NCBI GenBank assembly: GCA_963930775.1
Contig: OZ005696.1
Coordinates: 124,001 to 188,000 of the forward strand
Direction of reading: 5' to 3'
Origin: Cliona cf. orientalis
Taxonomy: Eukaryota; Porifera; Demospongiae; Clionaida; Clionaidae
DNA: 64,000 nucleotides
The first letter of the stretch is position 1. Every line of letters starts with the position of its first letter. The notes below the pieces were generated by a model. That model was not told where the DNA came from. It saw nothing but the letters and a program-made list of their open reading frames with translations, and made no database searches. This document shows positions 40,396 to 53,140 of the stretch, one piece after another. A program made the position numbers and the translations under genes.

Positions 40396-42800
40396 CTAAA
40401 ACGTCTTACGTATGTTACTGCGGTTTGCTGACAGTGCACTTTTGAGAGCGATCGCCATATCGCTCTGCTCGGCGTCGAGCAACAGGTGATAAAATCCCCG
40501 CCAGTTGACGGGATATCGCCCAGCCTCGGGTAACATACTCCCGTTGGAGAGCCACTTGACGACGACCTCTCGTATGCGACCTGATTGGTCGCCCGTATTG
40601 TTCTTTTCGATGATCCTGATCTCGGCCACGGAGAGGTGAAGCGTCTCGGCTGTTTTGTCCCAAATCGGGGCAAGATCACGGAGGAGACGCAAATCCTGAC
40701 GCTTGTTCTGACTGTCGTACCACTTGAGCAGCTGGAGGTAGCCGAGAGTGGGAACGTCATCTAGATACAGGGAAAGGGGGAACTGTTTCACACCAGTGAT
40801 AAATCTATCATCCTGATAAATAATAATATTGCAAGGTGGAGTCTGATGCCTGCATGCTATATCCTTATTTACTTGCACCAGAACAGTGCATGCAACAGAT
40901 AGATACAACTGTATCACCAGCAAAACTAAAAGAACAATCATAGTACAGGAGTAGACTATTTGATTAACAGGGACTCACCCCATATAGGATCATTAGGCAG
41001 TCTCTCTGGATCATCCCTGCCACCACTGTTGCCATAGGAACCGCCCACATCACCACCCTATTGGTTGGGAGCAAAATAACATACTACTAATAATGCATGT
41101 TACTACAGTCGAACCTCTAATAAAGGACCCTCTGAGAAAGGGACATTGTATGTTAAACAGGGAGTCCCAAAAACTACCATCCCCTATAGTTTCTATTCAT
41201 TGAGAACCTCCAAGAAGAGGATAACCTCTCTATAAGGGATAAAACAGCTGAATTTATATTGTTCCCAAAGTGTCCTTTGTTTGGAGGTTCGACTGTATAC
41301 ATCTACAAAACATTAGAATCAGATGGTTAACATGCAGAGATGTGTAGCAGTGTTTCATTTGATGTTTTTTTGTACTCCATACTACAATGTCATGCACTGA
41401 ACTCACGATGTCTTCCAAGAGTGTTTCAATGATGATACGAGAGCCAAATGACACGCCCATCTGCTCAATGTGCACCAGCTTCATCTTAGAAAATGACCTC
41501 CCATTCACCTTATTCGCTGAGGTGTACAAAAAAACGGGTTATAGAATAAGACGGCCTAATGGCCTTTGGCCTTGTGGCTTTATGACCAAATGGCTAAGCA
41601 AGCAATTAATCTCCATTTGAGGTGGAATAGCATGTCCCCAGGTACATATGCACTCATTTAATCACGCTGGTGCAATTAGATTCTTCCGAGATAAATAGTC
41701 CCCATAACAACAGTATCCTGTCCAGGTGTATATACTCTGGGGTACCAGCCCCTTCGCAGGCAGGTTGGTATACATACCCCAGACTAGTTCAGGTGCACGA
41801 CAGGCGAGTTAACGCTGGTAACATACTTGTATCGTTTTGAATACAATGTCATGACACAAATAGTATGACACTGAACTCAAAGTGACACAAAATTGATAAT
41901 AAGATGTCACTTACTCGTAACACATGATAGCTAATATTAATTATTATTGTAGATAATCGTAACTATGTAGCTAAATTAATAATAGAGTTACCCTGTCATG
42001 TAGACACAAACATGTTACTGACGTTAAGTTGGACTTGACTGTCGTGTACTGTTATGGGGACTACTTATCTCGGAAGAATTGTAATTGCACCAGCATGATC
42101 AAACGAGTGTATGTGTGTCTATGCTACAATTTCTTTTCATTGATCAGATAGTAATTAACATTCATTCAGTGTCAGATCATTCCCAGCAAGAGACCTGGGG
42201 ACATGTTATCCTGGATATATTATATGTAAATTGCTTGCTTAGCCATTTGGCCATAAAGCCACAAGACCAAAGGCCATTAGGCCATCTTATTCGGTTAAAA
42301 CCGACGACCCTGTACCCAACGGTAACCTTACTTCTAAATAAAGCACAGTCATCTTCATCCACTCCCTTTTGTTTGAGCAGTTGACAGAGTTCCTCTACGC
42401 TCATATTTACATCAAACTGAATCTCTGTTTCACCTGGATAAAATAATTAAAATTTTACCACACCCTCCCCTCCTACGCGCAGAAAAGTACCTTCTAAATT
42501 GTTTGCGAATGCTTCCACACTCTGCGCTAGCACAAATTCCTTTAAAACGGGGCTCTTCAGTGCCTCTATGATAGCGCCGTAAGTTGAATTATCGCTTCTG
42601 GAGACGGTCCACTGGTGCAGCGCGGTTCGTAGACATTCCAGACTACGTCGGTCGCCTTGGGGCACGTCTCGCTCTATCTCGGCGATCCTCGCCTGCGGAA
42701 ACTCCAGCTGACCCATAAAGATAGTCCAGTTAGCAGCCAAGTCGGCCAACACTACGAGAAGACGGTCGACATGTTTGGACATCACACGCACGGCAGCCAT
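40396..42800 (-). CDS. Gene A: Death-SAM-Death adaptor-like protein
   Basis: Exons 42800-42491, 42433-42332, 41516-41407, 41057-40979 and 40760-40396 join in phase to 321 codons. Residues 1-103 form a Death domain-like helical bundle (WTIFMGQLEFPQARIAEIER, ALHQW). A SAM domain is split over the next two exons (SVEELCQLLKQKGVD, then NGRSFSKMKLVHIEQMGV). A Gly-rich linker follows, and a second Death domain closes the protein (LGYLQLLKWYD, WLSNG, PVNWRGFYHLLLD). Both domain types mediate homotypic protein contacts. There is no catalytic domain, signal peptide or membrane segment, so a cytosolic adaptor is likely. It shares a 132 bp divergent promoter region with gene B. Its introns contain a TA-flanked MITE and a foldback element. 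Confidence 0.85.
41106..41295. mobile_element. 190 bp MITE with CAGTCGAACCTC ends
   Basis: Inverted repeats CAGTCGAACCTCTAATAAAG at left and its mirror at right, flanked by TA on both sides (41104-41105, 41296-41297). Such ends are typical of pogo/Tigger-derived MITEs. It lies in the third intron of gene A. Confidence 0.85.
41535..42303. mobile_element. ~770 bp foldback element in the SAM intron of gene A
   Basis: Very long inverted repeats: AATAAGACGGCCTAATGGCC near 41545 is mirrored near 42280, and complementarity continues inward past GTCCCCATAACA (41699) against TGTTATGGGGAC (42050). The two arms are roughly 200 bp each. No coding frame. Confidence 0.8.
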
Positions 42801-42932
42801 TATCACCCAAATAGGTATAGGTCGTCGATCAAGCGCGCTAGTTCTAGTTCACGCCGCATTGAAGGCTTACATACGTACGCACGCAAGCACAAAATTGGTA
42901 ATGGTCGTCGATGTTTTTGGTCTGGAGGTCTG
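42801..42932. promoter_or_regulatory. Divergent promoter region of genes A and B
   Basis: 132 bp separate the two start codons, which point away from each other. The interval must hold both transcription starts. No TATA box is seen; it contains CG-bearing words such as AAGCGCGCTAG. Confidence 0.55.
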
Positions 42933-44688
42933 ATGGCTCGGATTCCTTCTCTCGACGTTGTGTATAGCTGGATCCCGGAGGAGAATCGTCAAAAACTAAA
43001 CCATGCCTTTCAGTCGGACTACAGATCCCTGGCACAGATCGCTGACAATATCCTGGAGTGGGACGGACCAGTGGGGGATGAGCTGACGCTGACTCACATA
43101 GAGAGACATGACATCAAGGCCGAGGATCCCTTCGACACCAGGCAACAGAGGTACACACGATATCGTCAGATAACTTGCACTATTTTTCTCAGTAGTTTAT
43201 TGTGCTTTTGTGTATGGGGGCGGCACTTTAATTCCCACCTATTAAACACCATTCTTGCCTGGACCCCTGGAATGATCGCAATCCTGTGCTTAGGGTCGTC
43301 ATTTATATTTTAGCAGAGCTCTCTCTTTCTCTGATGCTATTAATTAGCTCCTCTTGTGCAGACGAAAAGCTTTGCATCGCTGGCAGGAGAAGTTTGGATC
43401 AAACGCAACTTATCGCAACCTGATCATTGCCTTCCATAAAGCCGAGAAGATGGACTATGTGGAGGTCGTGTGTCGGCAGCTGGGAGGTGGGTCAACCCCT
43501 GTATTAAAGTGATAATAATAATTATTACTGAATTTTGTTGGGCTCTGCAGCTACAGGTAACTGTCCTGCCATACAAAGAAAAGGTGAGTAAAATTAAAGA
43601 AATGGTTGCATTGGTGGCTACTACTTTGGCGACCTTTACCATGCTTCCTTCTATCACATAATACCATAATATCCTAGACTCTGATCCGAGTCCAGGGAGT
43701 GTTGCATCACCACAACCCAGGCTTCCTCTCTCCTTCTCTGACTCACTCTCACCGATAGAGCTAGCTGACTGGCTCTCACAAGAACTGGTGGCAAAAGGGT
43801 TAAAATTAGAGGCATCCCATAGACAATCGCTACTAGGTGAACCGAATGATTCTGTTTAACTCATCATTGATTACTTTCTCTGTGAATTTTTTTTTTCTTT
43901 CGTACTATAGATGAAGATATCAATGGAAAGGCATTCCGAGAGCTAACAGATGATAACCTGAAGGAGCTTGGATTCAAGAAGATGGGAGCACGTATTAACA
44001 TCAGAGGAATCATCTCATCCATAGAAGTGCGTTGTAATGACAATAATATTATACTTTCCATAAGGTAGTGTTTGTTATGTGAATGCTCTGTTTTGTTTTA
44101 ATATTATGTAGACACCAATGGAAATACCACTGACTCCTTCCACACAGCAGCCGCCTGGTACAACAACAGACACCTTTGTTAGAGGTAGATGATTTAGTAA
44201 ATATTACCTCTCTCTGTGTGTCCCCCTTCCTCAATCCCTGTCTCTCTCCTTCCTTCTCTTCTCCATGTGCTACAGACCCCAGCCTCACTACCCAGGCGCT
44301 GGACGAAGCGTTGGAAAGCGTTGTCTACTGGTACACATTTGGAGTCAAATTGGGACTACCAAGCCACAAGCTCGACATGATACAGAAGGACCATCACGGT
44401 AATCTAATTAGTCCCACTAATAACAGGGGAACCCATCTTGATAATTTTAATCACAAGTGCTCGCCCCATGAAGGTGTTAAGAATCAGAAGGTGGCCTTGT
44501 ACAACATGTGGCTGGAGAGTGACATCCAAGCTTCCTGGAGTAAGCTCTGTGATGCTCTCTGGCTTGAAGACAAGAAGGTGCTAGCAACGCAACTCAGAGC
44601 GAAGTATGTCACTGGAAAGACCACCAGTCAAGGTCCGTAGTAGTCTTGGGAAAATTATTCTCCTCCTTTAGTAACATTATTATTTCCT

Positions 44689-44721
<33 letters not shown>

Positions 44722-45245
44722 AGCTAAGCAAAAATTAAATAAGGTGCATACCATACCGCACTAAAATTATAATATTACTTTTCCTTTAGAAGCTGGGGGG
44801 ACTAAAAATAGTTCAGAGGGAGCCTCACAGATGGCACAAGGTAAGGATGAAGATGAAGGAGGTGGCAATATTGTTGCGCATTTCTGCAGGCTCAGAGGTC
44901 ATGGACTCTGTACTCGCACACTGTTTGCATGGTTTGAGTGACGCTGAGGTCAGGAAAGTGGGCGTGGCTCTAGGTATCAGCAGTGACAGGATGGAAGGGA
45001 TGGGAGAGGGTCAAAGGTTAGCAGAGGCAGTTTCCCGGGAAGCTGGCGGCAATTGGAGCTGGAATGAGCTGATTCAATCGCTGGAGGGGGCGGGGCAGAG
45101 TGAACTAACAAAGAGAATCACAATTAATAAAAGTGAGTTATTAATTATTATTATTTTGTACTGTTGTTAACTATTTTTAACATTAAATTTTCTGGTAGAT
45201 AACATGGAGCAGCCACATGGACATACAAACACTGCTCAAACTTAA
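42933..45245 (+). CDS. Gene B: Death-SAM-Death-Death adaptor-like protein
   Basis: Eleven exons: 42933-43150, 43362-43486, 43551-43583, 43678-43836, 43911-44026, 44112-44184, 44276-44398, 44474-44632, 44790-44840, 44890-45132 and 45199-45245. They join in phase to 448 codons. The first two exons make a Death domain (LAQIADNILEWDGPVGDEL, then ALHRWQEKFGSNATYRNLI). Exons 4-5 make a SAM domain (LADWLSQELVAKGL, NGKAFRELTDDNLKELGF). Exons 7-8 make a second Death domain (FGVKLGLPSHKLDMIQKDH, ALYNMWLES, SWSKLCDALW). Exon 10 encodes a third helical Death-fold-like domain (VGVALGISSDRMEGM, SWNELIQSLEGAGQSEL). The start is the ATG whose product aligns with the N-termini of genes C, G, H and I. No enzyme domain is seen. 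Confidence 0.85.
44691..44720. repeat. Poly-C run of about 30
   Basis: Uninterrupted C run in intron 8 of gene B, just before the acceptor of the next exon. Similar shorter C runs occur near 13663-13680 and 17347-17361 before exons of DNAAF1. Confidence 0.9.
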
Positions 45246-45709
45246 CCTAATAATAGTGATAGTTGTGTACAGTCTGTTTTGTCCAATCATACAATAATTA
45301 TTATTATTATGGAGTGTTGTAATTTGCTAGTACAATTTCTTAATCGATTGCCCTACTTATTGGACACTTGATACTTGTATACATGACATTGTATATGTGT
45401 GGATATATAGAGGAGTAATTACATAATATTATATTATTGTCATGTACTTTTGAATTCAATAGCATCCAGCATGCAGCTTGGGGTTTGGTGTGTGTGTGTG
45501 TGTACTGTGTACTGTGTACATGCAGTGCATATGTGCATGGGTCCCAAAGCTGCATGGCTGCCGTTTGGAGGAAGTGTAAGGAATGATGTTATCAAAAACC
45601 ACAACTACATGATACAGAGATTATCCTACCAATGCAGCAGAGAAAAAGAAAAAGAAAACATGGTAGTACACAAAATACAGTCCATAATTTTGTTCTACAG
45701 ACAGGCACG
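45246..45709. other. Spacer between convergent genes B and C
   Basis: Contains a short GT repeat near 45488-45502 and AT-rich sequence. No gene is seen. Confidence 0.55.
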
Positions 45710-47490
45710 CTACTGTACAGGAAGGTTACCTCGGACATTGCTAGTTGTTGCTAAGAGAGCTGTTTTGACCTCCTCTGATAGCTGCCCCAGCTCGGAGTCA
45801 CTGAGCAGCCTGATCAATCCACTCCATTTCTTTGGGTACTTATTCTTGTTTGGTAGGTTATTGGCATTTTCCAACCAGCGACCAAACACATCAGTCACTC
45901 TCTCATCATCAGAGAAGTGATTTCGTCGAATGCTCTCAACTTCTCCTGGTTCAAATCCGAGGCTTTCAGCCACATCTCTCCACTTCGAAGCAGCTCTTTT
46001 GTACACTCTGATATTCTTTCTCTCACCAGTACCCGAGTCTGTCCACTCCAGCCTGCTCACAAAATGGTGCCTTACTTCAAATCTATCGAAATCAGCTGCA
46101 AAATAAGAGACTGTTATAATACTCATTTAACTGTGAAATTATTAGGCCACACAAACTTGAATGTTAGTTTCTCGTCACCTTCCGCGTCAGTTTCTACCTA
46201 CCGCATCTGCCTTCATTATTGCCTTGAAACACCAGCCACACCTCTTTTTTGCTAATTATTTGGGCGGTTCCAGGAAACCACACCCTCAAAATGCCATAAT
46301 AATGAATAATGAATAATGACCGCCCGCCCGCATAGAAATATAAAAACAGGTGGACGAGAAACTAATAATGTAGTTTGATTGGCCTTACATACCATTGTGT
46401 AGTGTTTGAGTGGAGGAAGATGGTGTGTGAGTGGGAGGCTGACTAGCTGCACCGTTGCCGCCAGTTACAGGTGTCACTCCAGCAGTGGCAGATCCCTTCA
46501 ACTATGAGAAAATGTTGTAAATCAAGTGGGTTTTTATCCAGAGAGCTATATACTACATAAAATACCTGCTCAACTCTTTCTTCGATTGCCATCTGGAATC
46601 CAAATGAGAAGTCAAACTTCTTAGTTAATGTTGAAATGTTGTTCAGCAGCTGTTTCCCATTTATCTTTGCTTCTACAGTTGCATATAAAAATAGCGATGG
46701 TAACTCGGTTTTCAACCAATAAGTAAAACTCACTGCAAAGTTTTTCAACATCATCACCATAGTCAGCTCCATACTCCTGCCTTAGCCATCGAGCTAGATC
46801 ACTAAGGCCCAGCGATTCTGAGAAATCTACCCAATTCAGTTAGAGCATAGACATCTATGATTAGAGTACATGTACACGTGTACACTGAGGGACACACCAA
46901 TATGGGCTGTGGTGGTAGTGGTGGCACTGGCTGAATGAGCATGTGACGCGATGGTCGGTGTAGTGGAACCCGGCACTCCCTGGCCATGGTCACCTGACAA
47001 GGCACGTGAATGTGCATTTTTATATTAAACACATAATACTTACCAGTATCATCCTTTAAGAGGTCACAGACAAACTCAGCATAGTCCACTTTACCGGCTT
47101 GGAGGAAGATTTGGATCAGAGCCCTGTACGTGGCTGCTTTTCCAAGACCTGATTTCCACTTATTCAATGCCTCTCTCCTTAATTCATGATTAGCAACACG
47201 TTGGTCCAAAAGATTATTATTGCTATATCATAATCATTATTATCTTCAGTGTACCTCTGAAGCGAAGGTTTTTTTTCCATAATGTCAGCTCTGTCTGCGT
47301 GAGTCAGTCCTAGGTAGTCAGCTATTTCGCTCTCCCAGTCGATCATCTGTGCCGCGATCTTCCCAAGGTGCTGCGGTATCGTGCGACCTTGAATATCTTT
47401 GTTTTCAAAATCGATATCTCTCTCCACCTTCCATCGACTGCTCGCTGGTATCGAGACGATTAGCTCTTCCATCTTTCTTTGAACGGCCAT
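45710..47490 (-). CDS. Gene C: Death-SAM-Death protein
   Basis: Exons 47490-47255, 47177-47044, 46993-46898, 46826-46734, 46672-46566, 46501-46393 and 46095-45710 join in phase to 386 codons. Order: N-terminal Death domain over exons 1-2 (IPQHLGKIAAQMIDWESEIA, EALNKWKSGLGKAATYRAL), Ser/Thr/Ala-rich linker, SAM over two exons (LSDLARWLRQEYGADYGDD, KINGKQLLNNI), second linker, C-terminal Death domain (WRDVAESLGFEPGEVESI, VFGRWLE, KWSGLIRLLSDSELGQL). Most junctions are phase 1, which lets exons be exchanged or lost without frame damage. The C-terminal exon is a close relative of the last exon of gene D. Confidence 0.88.
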
Positions 47491-47812
47491 TGCCGCGTTT
47501 ATAAATATCGCTCCGAGTCCTATATACTGTGACGATAGTGCGCGACGGTGGGTGTGGCAAACAGTGAGGTCGATCGAGGGTAGCTCCCCACTTAAAAACC
47601 ACAAGCTGCGATAAGCATGTTAATTAACAATTATTCGCTGCCATCATTTCACATAGTATGTATGATTATTAAATATTTCATTTGGAAGGAATTTTGAAGA
47701 GGTTATCAAAGAAATTATGCTACCAATATGTACTAAATACAGCAGAGAAGATGATATCACATAAGTACATGTTCACTATACACCACGTACTGACATGCTA
47801 CCATTATTAAAG
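47491..47812. other. Spacer between genes C and D
   Basis: About 320 bp with no feature seen apart from the presumed promoter of C and the 3' end of D. Confidence 0.5.
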
Positions 47813-49297
47813 TTAACTCAATACAGCTCCTGAGGAGAGAGCTGTTTTGACCTCCTCTGACAGCTGCCCCAACTCGGAGTCATTGAGCAGCCTGATCAAA
47901 CCACTCCATTTCTTTGGGTATTTTTTGCTGTTTGGTAAGTTCTTTGCATCGTCGAACCAGCGACCAAACACATCAGTCACCCTCTCATCATCAGAGAAGT
48001 GATTCCGTCGAATACTTTCTATTTCTCCTGGTTCTAATCCGAGGTTTGTAGCCACATTACTCCATCTCCAAGCCACCTTTTTGTACACACTGACGTTCTT
48101 TCTCTCACCAGTACCCAAGTCTGTCCACTCCAGCCTGCTCATTAAATGGGACTTCACTTCAAATCTATCGAACTCAGCTACATAATAAAGTAAATCACTA
48201 GATCATGCTGACTATGCAAAAGTAATAGTATTGTAATAGTATGCTCATTTTGATGCATTGGTACATACATAGGCATAGAACAGAATTACGCATGATTCTA
48301 TGGCTCACCATAATCAGAAGGTGCTACGCCAGCTGGTGCACGTGGTGCTGCTATCAAAAAAAAATAAGGAACAATATTTATAATTGAGCTCTAGCTAATC
48401 ACAAAGATGAACTCACATCTTGGAGGAGCAGTGAATTTCTCAGCAAGAATACCATCACTCATATATGCGAAACCCGCTTGTGGTGAGCTGACAGCTTTAG
48501 CGAGCTTCTCCTGTGTTAATAACCCTTGCCTCAAGCACTCTTTGATCATCTCCGTGAAGATTGGGCTCGGCTTATAGCTATTAGATTTCTCTATCGCATC
48601 AATGGTACCTGCTGGCAGATCTAGTCCTAGGCCAATGTTGTAGTACCCAGAGCGTGCATCCCATACAAGGTCTAAAACTTGCTGGAGGTGATTCGGAGAA
48701 AGCTTATCTGTGTAATATTAAAAATATGGGATAGATCACAGTACTCCGCCGATGGACTAGTAGTACATGTACCTGTGATCCCAAGTGTTTTGGAAGTAGG
48801 AGTCGGTTCTGCCTGAGCTTTTGGTTCTGCTGTGACGTCACCAGTAGTGTTGCTTGATGGTGTTCGCTGAGAGGCACGACCATCACCCATAGCTCCATTA
48901 CTCTGCTTCAGCTATATATAAATTACAATGGGAGGGGGAGATTTAGTAGACGGCCTATAGATCAGAGACATGGCATGTCTCTGATCATGGGCCTGGATTC
49001 AGCAAACTTGTCCTTATTATGCACCTCTTTGGCCTTCTTCTTTACGAGTCTTTTAAAAGCAAATGACAAATTCAATTCTTTCGCAAGCTCTTCATCTTCT
49101 GCGAACTCAAGGAAGAGTTCTCCATTTATCTTAGCGCCTGTAGGGTATATAATAAATAGTTACGTAAAATTTGTGGTTCTAGCGCATTGAATCATCACCG
49201 ACTCACTTTCAAGTTTGTTGATATCGTCACGGTACGACTCGCCGTATACCTCGAGAAGCCATTTGGCAAGTTCAGGTGGTTCGAGCGAGGACGCCAT
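47813..49297 (-). CDS. Gene D: SAM-Death-like-Death protein
   Basis: Exons 49297-49207, 49137-49025, 48911-48773, 48707-48417, 48350-48309 and 48177-47813 join in phase to 346 codons. The SAM domain comes first (MASSLEPPELAKWLLEVYGE, then INGELFLEFAEDEELAKEL). After a polar linker comes a Death-fold domain in one exon (VLDLVWDARSGYYNIGLGLD, MIKECLRQGLLTQEKLAKAV), then a typical Death domain (WSNVATNLGLEPGEIESI, KWSGLIRLLNDSELGQL). Its 5' half is duplicated as the 5' half of gene F, where the internal Death-fold exon has shrunk to 39 bp. Confidence 0.85.
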
Positions 49298-49375
49298 CTT
49301 CAGTTCGATCTCTTGGTCAAGCTTGCTTTCCCAGAACAGGGATAGTATGTTGATGTGGCCCCACCCTCACATAGT

Positions 49376-49389
49376 ATGCGCATGCGCAT
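49376..49389. promoter_or_regulatory. NRF1-like palindrome upstream of gene D
   Basis: ATGCGCATGCGCAT lies about 80 bp before the gene D ATG and is kept in the duplicate promoter of gene F at 56022-56035. Confidence 0.45.
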
Positions 49390-50007
49390 AGCACCAGCAT
49401 CAACATAATGACTTCATAATGTTTATAAAACAAAAATTAATTTAATCTAATTGTAGGGAATTGCCTCATTTACTTGTTCAGCTAGCACTATCAAATTACA
49501 TTCCTCAAGTATGTCCACCAGTAGCTTCAGAGTGGCTGGTTGTCTTCCCATCCCTCTCAGCCACGTCTGCATCATATCTCTGCAACAGGCATTTGGATCG
49601 CCACGATGCCTTTGGTCGATAGTCTGCATTGTATTGCCACTGGGGTCAAAGTCCAAGTTGGTGGCAAAGTCTCGCCAGTGGGGAGCTACTTGGTCGATGA
49701 TGTTGACCCTTCCACCAGCCCGAAGCTTCAGACTGCCAAGGAGACGCAACGTCAACTTTCCTTCTAGATAAAAATTTAATAAGATACATAGCTACTAAGT
49801 AGCAGCTAGCTAGCCAGAGGATGGAAGCCTAGCTACATACCTTTCGAAGGTCGTTGCATAGGTGGAGAGATATCACCATCATCACTCACAACTCGGTTCA
49901 CTTTCCTCGGACTTTGAAGCATCTTAGGTGGAGAGGGTGGTCCTAGGATCGTGCAGCTTGTGTTTCCTGCAGTGCATGCCATGGTAGAATATTATCAATC
50001 AAACAGT

Positions 50008-50077
50008 TGTCCCCAGGCTCCTCATTGTTGCATGCCTCTAGCCTTTCAGCTTGCAATGAGGAGCCTGGGGACAAGGC
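50008..50077. repeat. Intronic inverted repeat (hairpin), copy in gene E
   Basis: TTGTCCCCAGGCTCCTCATTG and its mirror CAATGAGGAGCCTGGGGACAA enclose a short loop. Equivalent hairpins sit in the same intron of genes F and G. Confidence 0.85.
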
Positions 50078-52209
50078 TAGCTAGTTATTGGTTTAAAGGC
50101 TGGTTACCATAGAGATCCTTGAGCAGCTGTATGTCCATGTCGGATGGTTTATCTGCCAGTGGAATCAAGCTGCGCGAGTGAACACCAAAAAGAGCTTCTG
50201 CCACGTTTGTTGGTAGAACTCCTGAGTCACGGTCTTTTTCCACTTTGCTCTGATCACTGTATCCGTTCTTCAGCCACTGCTTCTTGAACCTATTGTATTT
50301 GATGGTCACATTCCAGGCTAGCACTATCACGCACCCATGCTGGGAATATCTTACCAATAGTGCATGATGCTATCGGGGTCATAGGCAGTGCATTTGCCTG
50401 TCTTGAACTGCGAGTCACTGTCCCAGTTTTTTCTGAAGGCTTCCGGATAGTTAGTCAACCCCAGGTCTTTCTTCATCTCTGCAATGTCAATATAAGGCCT
50501 GATGTGCTTCCAGAAGTCAGAGCGCTGGTGTTCGTGCCCTAGACCGAGGGCATGGCCAAACTCATGGATTACTAAATGCTTCTTGTAGTTGTCACCAGAT
50601 ACATTAAGATCCAGCCACATTGTTGGTTGGTCGTACTTTGCTTTGGTTGCCTTCTTACCAATCATCGTTTCCGTCCTCCTATTACCTATAATAATAATAT
50701 TCAGATTTGACTCAAATTAGCTAGCTCATGTTACTTACTGTTGAATTTGATGCGAATATCAGAGGGAGCACTTGGCTGATCCACCCGAGTGAATTTCGGA
50801 ATAGTGTTACCTCCTCGAAGACTCCATTCATTGGCCCAGCTCATGATGTTCCCCACATTCATTCCACTCCCACCGTAGGTCCACTGAGCTGGGATGTCAT
50901 TCAGGAACTTCACTGCAAGCTCCTTCTTACCCCAAAGAGCATTCTTTGGCACCCACGCTGATAAGACATCACCATGGGCATGGCCCTCATCAGTCTCCAT
51001 GGCTTCATCAGGCTCAACAGTGCCTGAGCGCATGTCTTCTTCATCCAAATCAGCAGTGGTACAAAGAGGAATATGCTGTACAATATTATGTGCAGAATTA
51101 ATGCAATAATACAGTTTTTTCCTAAAACTACTCACCATTGTAGCTTCTGTTTGGGGGAGGCTGGGATTATCATTGTTAGCAGGTGTGGGGACAGGGGCAG
51201 GTGCACTGGAGCTCTCCTTTAACTACGTAAAATTAAAATTAATATGAGTGTCAGTGTAATGAAGAAAAAGCTCCAGTGTGGAGCTCTCTTTTATCAATGC
51301 AAAATTAAATATGAGTGTCACTGTCTGTAGTGCTATCAACCTGTTGAACTTTGTTGGTGATCAGCAAAAGAAAGTCCCAACTCTTTCAACCACTCTTTTT
51401 CATCTGGCAATCCAAGAAACAGCTCTCCATTGATCAAAGCTCCTGTGATATTGTAAAAGGTCTATACATTCATGCCAGCAGGAATAGCTCTAGTCATGTA
51501 TAATAATATTGTATGCTTGTACCCAGGCTCCCCAGTCTGCAAATCAGGGAGCCCCATTTTCTGACATTGGAAATCAGGCTGGGAACGAGGCTGTTGTGTC
51601 ACCTACCTTTCACTTTGCTGATGTCATTCTCATAAGAACGCCCATATTCATGGAGCAACCATTGTTCCAATTGGTCGGGTGTCATGCTGGGTGAAAACCC
51701 CGGTGGAGTCCCTCCATCCCCTATAAGTGAATCACAAAAATAATGACGTGTGCAATCACATTATCTCCATTGTAAACCACAAAATCTAGGAAACATGCAG
51801 GCACATGTAGCTATAACATGTGTGCATGCATGTATAATGTACCATACAATTTTATATTATTATGTCCATACATAACTGCAGTGCATTTTTGCATACACAG
51901 AACAGAACAGATATATAGGAAGTATTGTGTGCTAGTAGTATACACACATAAGTGTTGTAAACTGCCGCATGTGCCATGTACTAAACACTGCACGCAAACA
52001 AAATCTCAGCATGGTATCAATTTCTGAGTGATAACATGAATTCACTATCTCACCAGCATTAGTGCTTGAGTTGCCAGCTGCTTGAGCTTGTTGTCCTACT
52101 GACCGCGGAGCAGAGGTGGCTGTACTCTCAGGCAGACAGCCACTACCACCAGTAGTCACTGCCCCACTACCTCCGGATACAAGTGGTACAGGAACAGCTA
52201 GATCAGGTA

Positions 52210-53140
52210 TTAAAGAAGATGTGCAACAAAATTCTAATAAAAGATGAATGGTATACCAGTGGTGCATGCGTAGAAAGTTGTTCTAATAACTCAGCTATCT
52301 TACTACGTCTCATCTGCTTTAGCAACAATACTCCGTATGACGTAGCTATAGTATGATTGTGCTTCCAACGTCACTGATATTAAATTTTATACACTATTTA
52401 TATTAGAAACTAGCGGTACACTTCGTGCATAAACATCCTCGCTCAGCTCAAATAAGCGGAAATTATCTAAATAAGTGAAAATGGCCCAGCATTATACATG
52501 CATGTACGTACTCCTGACCACGTGCATGTAGAGGGGGTGTGTTTTGCGCTAACTTAGTTAGATACTCCATAGTCAGGTATTACGATTATAAAAGTTTCAA
52601 CTGAAAGACACTGGTGACAGCACTGAAGCTAAGAGTTAGCGAATAGGTAGCCCACAAGGTCTAATATCGCTGATGTAAGCAAACGATCCAGAGATCTCAA
52701 ACCAACAGAAGACGATCATTTTGAATGTCGCGAAAAAGACTTTTGGGGGTGATTCAGTTCAGCGGTGCTGTAGCCATGTACATTCTGTGAGAGTTTCACA
52801 AGATAGAAATATATGCCAGTTTGACGTTTACTGCTACTGAAAAGAAATCAGTATCGAATTGTTCGAAGAAAGGCGAGGTTTTAAAGTCAACGTACCATTT
52901 TATGGTCCGTTGAACGAAATCAGCAAAACTATGGATCTGTGACTACCAAGGTTCTTCGTGAATGTAGCTGACCATGTTTGAAATCCTTAGAGCTGGCGAT
53001 GGAGCTTGATTCACCGTGGCGAGCAAGAACGAAATTTTAGAGGGCACGCGAAAAGTAGCCATTGAAGCCATACGATCTCGGCCAAGTCCGAGTAGAGGAC
53101 CTCGCTTCGCTCGGAATAATAGTTGGTATATTATAGGTCT
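52210..53140. other. Unrelated DNA inside decayed gene E
   Basis: This stretch has no counterpart between the same exons of gene G. No inverted ends or open frame could be recognised, so its origin is unclear. Confidence 0.5.

Noticed and set aside
42657-42932. Extension of gene B upstream of 42933
   Set aside because: The frame is open but overlaps the first exon of gene A on the other strand, and paralogs start at the Met that matches 42933.
43551-43556. Possible 6 bp micro-exon in gene B
   Set aside because: CTACAG followed by GTAACT would keep phase, but a 33 bp exon to the stronger GTGAGT donor at 43584 also keeps phase and is more likely.
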